Assembly: GCF_905163445.1 (NCBI RefSeq)
Contig: NC_053202.1
Location: 6,138,001-6,202,000, forward strand
DNA: 64,000 bases
From: Pararge aegeria
Taxonomy: Eukaryota; Arthropoda; Insecta; Lepidoptera; Nymphalidae
Direction: 5' to 3'
Position 1 is the first letter of the stretch. The number at the start of each line of letters is the position of its first letter. The notes beneath the pieces were generated by a model. It had not been told where the DNA came from and made no database searches. It worked only from the letters and a program-made list of their open reading frames with translations. The position numbers were made by a program, and so were the translations under genes. Of this stretch, positions 56,890 to 64,000 are shown one piece after another.

Positions 56890-57017
56890 TTCCAGGCTAA
56901 AAATATCCAATGCCTATCGCTACGGCCGCCTTTTGTATCCTACTCATACCTACGTTCTTCAAGTGTTTTTTCTTTTTTTTCTGAACTTGATGTGTACTAA
57001 TAAAGAGTCTAAATAAA
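56890..57017 (+). mobile_element. LINE 3' tail fragment
   Basis: 'cctatcgctacggccgcctt' and 'gtgtactaataaagagtcta', the tail type seen at 24121-24515. Confidence 0.5.
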
Positions 57018-57631
57018 TGCCTATTCGGGCTGTAAGCTATCTTTATGCAAAGCCTTACATGGGTAACGTTCTTTGATTTGATCTCGCCGATAATGATCCT
57101 GGTTTACTTTCCCAGGATAAAAAGGATACAAGCCTAAGATGAGTCAAATTTTTAAATTGGTGCACGCACCGATTTTAAAATATGACACATATTGAGCTTT
57201 AAAAAGGTTCGAAATAAACAGACTTACTTTCACGTTAATAATATTGTCGAAATCAGTTTAAATTTGACGGACTTAGATACATAGGCAATGATTTTAAATA
57301 CATGCATCAAAATATAATGAACTAGGTTTTTCCTGCTAGGCTCACTTCGATTTTGATTGGTAAGTTAAAATTTCATACAAACTCCAAACCCTTTATCCTC
57401 TAATTATCAAATACCTTTCTTAGCGGTCGTCTACGTAATATTAACGATGAACAAGCTGAATTTAAGCCTTATTTGTTCAATTTTTAAAGCTGTGCTTTAC
57501 TGAGCAGTCAGTCACCTTTTCCTTCTATATACAGAACAATAATGGCGCCTGAAGAAGCCACGTAAAATTTCGGATTACCTGAAAGATCACAAATTTTGAC
57601 TTTGTAAATAATAACTGTTTTTCTTTTGCAG

Positions 57632-58748
57632 TCCAATTTTGGGTGTCGCCACTTACACCCACGAGAGATACCACGACGGCACCGAAGTACCCGTCTGCCT
57701 CACGCAAGCCGACACCTTCTGGTCTGCGCTGTTCTTCATACTCATCATAGCGATCTTCTTCATCATTCCCCTAGGAGTACTCCTCGTCCTCTACAGCGTC
57801 ATCGCCAAGAACCTTATGGAGAACCCTGTAATAATAGCACAAAATAGTAAAAACACGAATAATGCCGGCAATGTTGTTAGATACAGAAAGCAGGTTATCT
57901 TAATGCTAGGTACCGTAGTACTATCGTTTTTCATATGCCTACTCCCGTTTAAAGCTTTGACCTTGTGGATCATCGTGTTCCCACCGGAGACAATACTTTC
58001 GTTAGGTATAGATGGTTATTATATATTGCTGTATTTTTGTAGAGTAATGTTGTATTTAAATTCAGCCATTAATCCAATATTATACAATTTGATGTCTTCA
58101 AAGTTTAGGGAAGGGTTTGTTAAGTTGTTAAGGATAAATAAGTTAATGAGATGCGGTAGAAATTTAAGAGAAAATATGCAAAGAAGAGATACTTTCAACA
58201 CTACAACGTCAACGGGGTTTTCGAGCAGTCAAAACACATCTGACTCCTTCTGGAGAAGATACAGCAATAGAGCTTCTTCACAGAAATATTTCTTCAACAG
58301 AGACAGCAAGAAAATTAAAGAAGTAAAAGAAGTGTTCGACACCAAAGTGCAGCAGGTTAAAATAGGTGAAATTATAAGTGTGGAAAACACGAGACGCAAT
58401 AGCATGAAAATGATTGTAGCACTGAATGAACTGAATGATGATTTGGTTAATGCAACCAACAAGGTTAGCATGAAACGTAAAAATAGTATAAAAGTTGGAA
58501 CTGTAAATGGTAGCAATGACGTTCAAGTTGATGTACATAATAATTGCACTGACGACGAAACGGTCAGTTTAACTGAGAACAATAAACAGATACAAATATT
58601 AAACTTAGATGTTAAGACTAATAATGTATATTCTGTAACGTTAGACGTTAGCGAAAGGTGTGATAAAAACAGGTTTGTATGTGTGCCAGTGCAAGAGAGT
58701 AAAAATATATTTGTATACGACTTTAAAAGTAACGAAAGTTTTGTCTAA
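57632..58748 (+). CDS. Neuropeptide GPCR, alternative terminal exon 3B: ECL2, TM5-TM7, tail B
   Basis: The acceptor 'gtttttcttttgcag' precedes a T that completes Ser206, the same phase as 3A. Residues 206-577. ECL2 differs from 3A but keeps the Cys-Leu-Thr-Gln block (Cys228). TM5 has Pro252. TM6 has Phe-Phe-Ile-Cys-Leu-Leu-Pro (Pro311). TM7 ends with Asn353-Pro-Ile-Leu-Tyr357, followed by the same Asn-Leu-Met-Ser-Ser-Lys-Phe-Arg block as 3A. The tail (about 370-577) is unlike tail A, except that both finish with an aromatic-Asp-Phe cluster and Glu-Ser-Phe-Val. No in-frame stop. The exon has no ATG suited to a separate receptor, since TM1-TM4 would be missing, so it must be spliced to upstream exons. 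Confidence 0.9.
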
Positions 58749-58927
58749 ATGTACTTAGTATTTTGTATGATTTAGTGGCGCGTTTTTGGCCATGTGCCAA
58801 TTAAATCAATGCATTTAGTTAGATATAGAGGAAGTTATCGAAATATACGTTGTAAGTTCCTATAGATTCCGATTTTTATACATCGATATACCATTATAGT
58901 AATATTGACAATTAAATTCAGACAATC

Positions 58928-58933
58928 AATAAA
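58928..58933 (+). terminator. Poly(A) signal for isoform B, proximal
   Basis: AATAAA about 180 bases after the exon 3B stop; a second lies at 59069-59074, so either may set the 3' end. Confidence 0.5.
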
Positions 58934-59068
58934 ATGTACGTAGAGAAATTGATAGGTTATACATAACATAATTAAAGATAATAATAATTAATAAAAATAA
59001 TGTACTTTAATTTGTCCAAAATTATAAAGATAATGTAATCAACACTGCCTTCTTTATGTGCTATGTTA

Positions 59069-59074
59069 AATAAA
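59069..59074 (+). terminator. Poly(A) signal for isoform B, distal
   Basis: AATAAA about 320 bases after the stop, followed by a T/GT-rich stretch (tactttgtttttgctttatt). Confidence 0.5.
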
Positions 59075-59344
59075 TGTTAAACATTTTTATTAAATACTTT
59101 GTTTTTGCTTTATTGATAAATTAGATTTAGTTGTACCCGCATCTTCCTATAATAAAATCGGGAATCATCATGATGATCTGTACCGTTACGTAGGTGATAT
59201 TTAAGGAATACTTACGAAGATCTCATTTCTGAAGATAAATTTTCATTACGAAATTACTTAGTAGACATTAACGTCTTCAACAATTTTTCGTTTCAGTCTC
59301 TTATTTCTTATTTAGGTATTGTTTTTTTAATACTAATTGACTGA

Positions 59345-59490
59345 CTAAGCAGATGGCACACCTGATGGTGATTTGAAAAGCATCGCCTATCAACAAGATA
59401 CTCTTCGCTTGCAAATAACACGTCCCACAAGCTACGTTAGGGGTAGGTGGTAAACCTCATGTTCCTGTCATTACACCAACAAGACAAGGT
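59345..59490. repeat. Short dispersed repeat
   Basis: 'agcagatggcacacctgatg' and 'aggtggtaaacctcatgttc' look like a known lepidopteran repeat; a related block is at about 15490. Confidence 0.35.
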
Positions 59491-59544
59491 TGCCTGGAAA
59501 GAAGCCGCTCCGTTTTCACCTCACACAAGATGAAACAAAGATTG

Positions 59545-59750
59545 TTAAATTGTAAAACGATGTTGGAAAAGAACAACTGCTCTGAACTGAGTTTCTAGTC
59601 GGCTTCGTCTCGGTAGAATCTGCCTTCCGAACCGGTGGTAGAGTCACAACAAACGGTATGTCCGTTTGTTGTGACTCTACCACCGGTTGACGTTTCAAAA
59701 GTGCTTATATTAGGCCTACTTGAAAAAAATTAATTTTGAATTTGAATTTT
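59545..59750 (-). repeat. Repeat D copy carrying a palindrome
   Basis: Complement of the start of 2318-2660. Its 'accggtggtagagtcacaac' segment is present twice, head to head, at 59630-59688. Confidence 0.65.
59630..59688. repeat. Perfect inverted repeat, 27-bp arms, 5-base loop
   Basis: Arms 59630-59656 and 59662-59688 around TATGT, inside repeat D. Normal copies have only one arm. Confidence 0.92.
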
Positions 59751-59796
59751 AAAAATCCTTTAGATCAGAACACGGCAATGCCCGACGGCCTATGCC

Positions 59797-60035
59797 ACAC
59801 GGCCGATAGGCGCAGGGGCAGAACCCTGCTTTCTGGGTCTAAGGCCGTGGGGTTCGATTCCCACAACTAAAATGTTTGTGTGATGAACACGAATGTTTTT
59901 CAGTGTCTGGGTGTTTATATGTATATTATTCATAAAAATATTCATCAGCCATCTTAGTATCCATAACACAAGCTACGCTTACTTTGTGGCTAAATGGTGA
60001 TATGTGTATTGCCTTTGTATATTCATTTATTAATG
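59797..60035 (+). mobile_element. SINE-C, the only full plus-strand copy
   Basis: Head 'ggccgataggcgcaggggca', B box 'gggttcgattcccacaact', then the body to 'gatatgtgtattgcctttgt'. Confidence 0.72.
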
Positions 60036-60100
60036 CTGCTTGGCGGCAGAAATAAGCATTGTCACAAAAAGAGCTATGTCACAAAAAGTACTACTGAAAT
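60035..60100. repeat. Fragment of the repeat next to exon 2
   Basis: 'aatgctgcttggcggcagaa' and 'ataagcattgtcacaaaaag' match 28400-28460. Confidence 0.5.
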
Positions 60101-60580
60101 TACATTGTAATTTAGTTATATAAATATAACCGTATCCGTATCCGAAATACTCAACTGGCATCAGTTTCTCCTACCACCTATTATATAACGGGATTAGGTT
60201 ATATTATAATAGGCACAGCTATCTTCTAGGCAACCTTCAAGAACAAACTAAGTACTAAATTTGTGTTGAATAAATATCATTCTCGTAACAAAAAGATTCT
60301 GTTGCTGCGTGAAAGAAGATCAAACCAACGAACACACTTGCGCATTTACAGTATTAGAATGGATTTAAAGAAAAAGTTTATTTCACCCTACCTATAAGTA
60401 TACATCTTATAGCAAAACTAGTAACAGTTTTACGAGTATTCTTACAAACTTATTGAATAGCCAAAGAGGCCACCGCGGAGCTCAAGTTAACTCTCAGGTT
60501 ATTTAGTATAGCTTACAAATGTCCTCCGTCGGCATATTATAATTACTCTTACATTTACTTGTATATGTATATATATATCA

Positions 60581-60949
60581 CCTGACTTCGACTCCACTTT
60601 CAGGGGGTTCGATTCACTTGCTTCAACGATGAAGGTCGTGAGGAAACCTTTTTTTTATAATTAGGAGGGGAAAATCCTCATGGACATCCCTATGGATAGT
60701 GCCGGACTCCTACTGACTAAAAACCCCTCCTGCCTTCTAAACGACGAAGGTCGTAAGGAAACCTGCATACCTGAGAGTTCTCCATAATGTTCTCAAAGGT
60801 GGGTACTGTCCACAAATCCGCACTGGGCCAGCGTGGTGGACTACGGCCTTAACTACTTCTCATTTTAGGAGGAGACTCCTCCTAAATTCCAGAAGTGATT
60901 AAGGCCCTGTAGTGGGCCGTTAATGGGTTGATATGGTGATGATGATGAT
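60581..60949 (+). mobile_element. SINE-A interrupted by a 90-bp insertion
   Basis: 'ggttcgattcacttgcttca' start and 'gttgatatggtgatgatgat' end. At 60650 the body is broken by foreign sequence and then restarts with a repeated 25 bp. Confidence 0.7.
60650..60739 (-). mobile_element. Short retro-insertion with 25-bp target duplication
   Basis: Begins with a T-run (poly(A) on minus) and contains 'aggaggggaaaatcctcatg' and 'ctactgactaaaaacccctc'. It is flanked by 25-bp direct copies (60625-60649 and 60740-60764) that differ at two positions. The related block at 29690-29775 has similar sequence. Confidence 0.6.
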
Positions 60950-61202
60950 CAATCCTATTACATTAAGCTGGCTGTCTGGCTTGCCCTCGCGCGCGGTACA
61001 AAATCCTTCGCGCCATCTTCAGTCATTTATATTGTGTTAGTAAAAATAACAAAAAAAAAAATATAATTAAGGTAATTAAAACACAAGAACGAAAACTAAA
61101 TGGAACTTAAAATTACTGATAAAACTAGTAGTGTGCATTAAATAAGAGTATCCCGTTTTCCGTACTAAACATTCCCAATCAACCAAAGGTTTTTTTTTTT
61201 TT

Positions 61203-61445
61203 TTTTGGTTTTTATTTTATAAATAATAAATAAATATACTACGACAATACACACGGGTACTAAGATGACTGATGAATATTTTTATGAATTATATATACAT
61301 AAATACTTAGAAAATACATATAAACACCCAGACACTGAAAAACACTTAATGCTCATCACACAAACATTTTCCAGTTGTGGGAATCGAACCCACGGCCTTG
61401 GACTCAGAAAGCAGGGTCGCTGCCCACTGCGCCAGTCGGCCGTCA
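61203..61445 (-). mobile_element. SINE-C copy
   Basis: Head on minus intact ('gttgtgggaatcgaacccac' on plus); a segment near 'acacacatcgccatctagcc' is deleted. Confidence 0.72.
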
Positions 61446-61446
61446 A

Positions 61447-61565
61447 GGTTGTTTGGAGGAGATCGCTTCAAGCGATAAGGCCGCCTTTGCGCATATATAT
61501 TTATTTACCTTTTGTCTTGTTCAATTTGTTTTATTTTCTGTATGTGCAATAAAGACTTTATATCT
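61447..61565 (+). mobile_element. LINE 3' tail fragment
   Basis: 'gaggagatcgcttcaagcga taaggccgcct' and 'tgtgcaataaagactttata', abutting the SINE-C head. Confidence 0.55.
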
Positions 61566-61936
61566 TTCTAAGAGGCTCAATTGTCACAGGCACTGGTCAC
61601 AAACGGCTCAAGGCTGTGGAAGAGTAGCGGTGGTTAGTAGCGTACGTGGAAAGAAGTAAAGCTTTTTTTTTGGTTCCTTCCTTGCATGACCTGGGAAGTA
61701 TTGGAATTCTAAGCGTAACAATTGTGAGGTGGGCGCTTAGCCTAGGATGAGCATGAGAAAACTATATTCAACAGGACTATAAATTGGATATAAGCTCCGC
61801 GCATGCTTTGACATATTGAGTACGTTTTATCTTCTACCAGATACTAACATTAGACTAACATGTTCTAGCATCTGCAATTCAAATTTAAGGTGCGACATGA
61901 TTCGATATGAAATATCAAACCTTAAATAAAGAACGA

Positions 61937-62258
61937 GCGGCGATAGACCAGTGGGTGAGCCTTCGTTTTCCCTATCGGGAGGACTCAGTTCGAATCCCCG
62001 GCACGCACCTTTAACTTTTTGAAGTTATGTGGGTTTTCAATTCAGGCAATCAAATATAAGTTGCAACATCACACATCGGAAAATCGTGAGGAAATCTGCA
62101 TGCCTAACAGTAGAGTCATCATAATGTTCTCAAGGGAGTGTGAAAGTCAAGCAATCCGCACATTGACGGCGTGAGGGAATATAAGTTCTCATTCTGAGAG
62201 GAGTTCCGTACCCTGTAGTTTACCGGAAACGGGTTATTGATGGTGATAATGATGATAT
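61937..62258 (+). mobile_element. SINE-A, full-length
   Basis: 'cggcgatagaccagtgggtg' head, 'agttcgaatccccggcacgc' B box, and 'cgggttattgatggtgataa' end. Confidence 0.7.
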
Positions 62259-62397
62259 TAAAGAATAACCACCTTACTATCGGATGCATTAAGAATTCCT
62301 ATAACACTCGTTAAATTAAGCTGGAAATAATCCAAAGGGTTTTATGGTTACTTTGCCGATTTTACTAATAACCTTTTACGAGCTTAACCTTAAACCT

Positions 62398-62632
62398 AAA
62401 TAAATAAATAAACATACTACGACAATACACACATCGCCATCTAGCCCCAAAGTAAGCGTAGCTTGTGTTATGGGTACTAAGTAAGCTGATGAATATTTTT
62501 TTTTTCAATATAATACACATAAATACTTATAATATACAGATAAACACCCAGACACTGAAAACATTCATGTTCATGCAGTTCATCACACAAACATTTTCCA
62601 GTTGTGGGAATCGACCCACGACCTTGGACCTA
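62398..62632 (-). mobile_element. SINE-C, head truncated
   Basis: Distal end and body are well kept ('catactacgacaatacacac', 'acacccagacactgaaaaca'). The tRNA-like head stops at 'cgacccacgaccttggacc'. Confidence 0.7.
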
Positions 62633-62837
62633 ACTATTTTTTAGATTATAGTTTGGTATACCAACCAAACCAAACGACATAAACTACTGTCTATCTCGTA
62701 AAAATTTACGTTTAATACTTACTTTGTTTATGTTTTTCAAAGATCAAGTGATTGACAAAAGGGCAATAACATAGGCATATGCATCCAAATTTCCAAGTTA
62801 AAGAAGTCGCGGGAGTAAGAAATTGTGAAACCGCTCT

Positions 62838-62990
62838 TTAATTAGTTTGGCCATCTAAAGGGGCAATGCTGCCAGCATCTTAGGAACTGTGCCTCGCTAC
62901 GGTGGTTTCGAAGACGTTTAAGATTTTATTTAGTTTTACATAGTTTATTTTAGGTTATATTTATAAAACAAATGTGAAAGAGATATTATT
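62838..62990 (+). mobile_element. LINE-K 3' end only
   Basis: 'ggggcaatgctgccagcatc', 'cctcgctacggtggtttcga' and the TTTAG-rich tail, near-identical to 48361-48500 and 55270-55400. Strongly 5'-truncated. Confidence 0.7.
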
Positions 62991-62999
62991 AAAAGGCAA

Positions 63000-63830
63000 T
63001 TAACGATATTCATCGCCTAAGTTCTAAGACGCGTACATCCTCTTTAATATAATAATAACTATGACCCACCTACACTATTATATAACAGACTAATTAAAAA
63101 CAGTAATACATATATATATAAAAAGATAACATGAAAAAATTACATGAGATATTAATGTTAAAGATACAAAATAGTTACTAATTAGAATTAAATATATATG
63201 TTAAGTTTGGCTTTACCAATATTTTAATATTCCAGCTACGCAACGCAGCAGTTTTGGTGCATTCTACATCACGGCGGTGTACGGAGATCTTCCCCGTTGA
63301 GATTGCTACTCCAGCCATCGAAGCACGGTTTTCGTTCGTCTTACGTTTGCGTTTAAATTGGAAGCTTAGTACACTCTTAAGAACTCCACGATAAAATCAA
63401 AGCGTGCAAATAAGCTAGAAAATGGGGTCCATTAAGTCACAACCACGAACATGTCGATACAATCTTAATGTGTACTATGCAGGAACTTAAAAGCTGAAAT
63501 GCGATTGGTGTGGGCGATAAATATAGAGTATAATTTAATTTTCGCATTATTAGAGTTCTGTAACGAAACAGTAAAAAAAGAAACCCAGTTCTGACTGCGA
63601 TCGATTATGAAATAGATGAATGGTGAAGGTTCAAAAACATACGTGTAACTTTCGTGCGTATTCTTTACAAGTTTGAATTATGGCAATATATACCAAGATA
63701 TTGGATAGAAGCAGGCGTTACTTTACGGAAATCTATGATATATTATCAAAATTAAGCAATTATCAAATTTGCTATACTCCGCGAAAAGCAGGAGAATCTG
63801 TGTGGTGTAATTTATAATTTCTTCAATCCT
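63000..63830. other. Flank, one possible repeat
   Basis: 63230-63350 ('ggcggtgtacggagatcttc', 'gagattgctactccagccat') is more GC-rich than its surroundings and may be a mobile-element piece; I cannot name it. The rest shows nothing. Confidence 0.3.
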
Positions 63831-64000
63831 TATACTCCATACCAAACAGATCTTCAGCAATATAACCTCTACGCTGTCAAGTGTCAGCTTACGAGTTCCC
63901 TAAACATTACGCACTGCCAAAGCGGTGTTGTAACTTTACATTGTGCCTAACGTAATCATCTCTGAATTGGTGAAACGTTTTTTCTCTACACATCACCCAA

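Noticed and set aside
57639..58748. Independent gene in exon 3B
   Set aside because: The frame opens at a TTG without TM1-TM4 and directly follows a splice acceptor.
63230..63350. Coding exon of a neighbouring gene
   Set aside because: An 'aatattccag' acceptor-like site and higher GC are present, but no clear donor or domain; a repeat is as likely.

Overview
The window looks like nuclear DNA from a lepidopteran, probably a butterfly. It is AT-rich and packed with short tRNA-headed SINEs, MITEs, Helitron ends and worn non-LTR retrotransposon tails of kinds I recognise from Lepidoptera. Its one clear host gene has introns of 14 to 29 kb. No bacterial-type genes, rRNA, CRISPR array or stand-alone tRNA gene was found.

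The host gene is a plus-strand rhodopsin-class neuropeptide GPCR, most like the CNMamide-receptor type (family name from memory). Exon 1 (5106-5647) carries the 5' leader, N-terminus, TM1 and TM2. Exon 2 (28607-28787) carries TM3 and TM4. Two homologous 3' terminal exons follow: 3A (42771-43869) and 3B (57632-58748). Each encodes ECL2 and TM5-TM7 plus its own tail, and each has its own poly(A) signals. Both acceptors are in the phase required by the exon 2 donor, giving predicted proteins of 571 and 577 residues. No second copy of the TM1-TM4 exons was seen between 3A and 3B. The simplest reading is one gene that makes two receptors with a shared front half and different ligand- and G-protein-facing back halves. 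Both tails end in Glu-Ser-Phe-Val, a possible class I PDZ ligand.

Region by region: 1-5105 holds SINE, MITE and LINE debris and a diverged direct duplication. Intron 1 (5648-28606) holds an intact 4,048-bp hAT transposon (17925-21972) inserted in a dead non-LTR element, with a perfect 8-bp target duplication, plus a 65-bp minisatellite split by a LINE tail. The 3' half of exon 2 and its splice donor are repeated twice downstream as decayed 155-bp copies. The intron before 3A holds a TA-flanked MITE, an RTE fragment, an inverted tRNA-like pair and a Jockey-like LINE end. Between 3A and 3B lie a hAT-type MITE, three of the SINE families, two copies of a LINE whose C-terminus looks like a restriction-like endonuclease, and perfect short-loop palindromes. 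From 58749 to the end there are more SINEs and LINE tails and one more palindrome.

The mobile elements show no functional link to the receptor. They mainly explain the intron lengths, and some repeats lie close enough to exons to matter for splicing.
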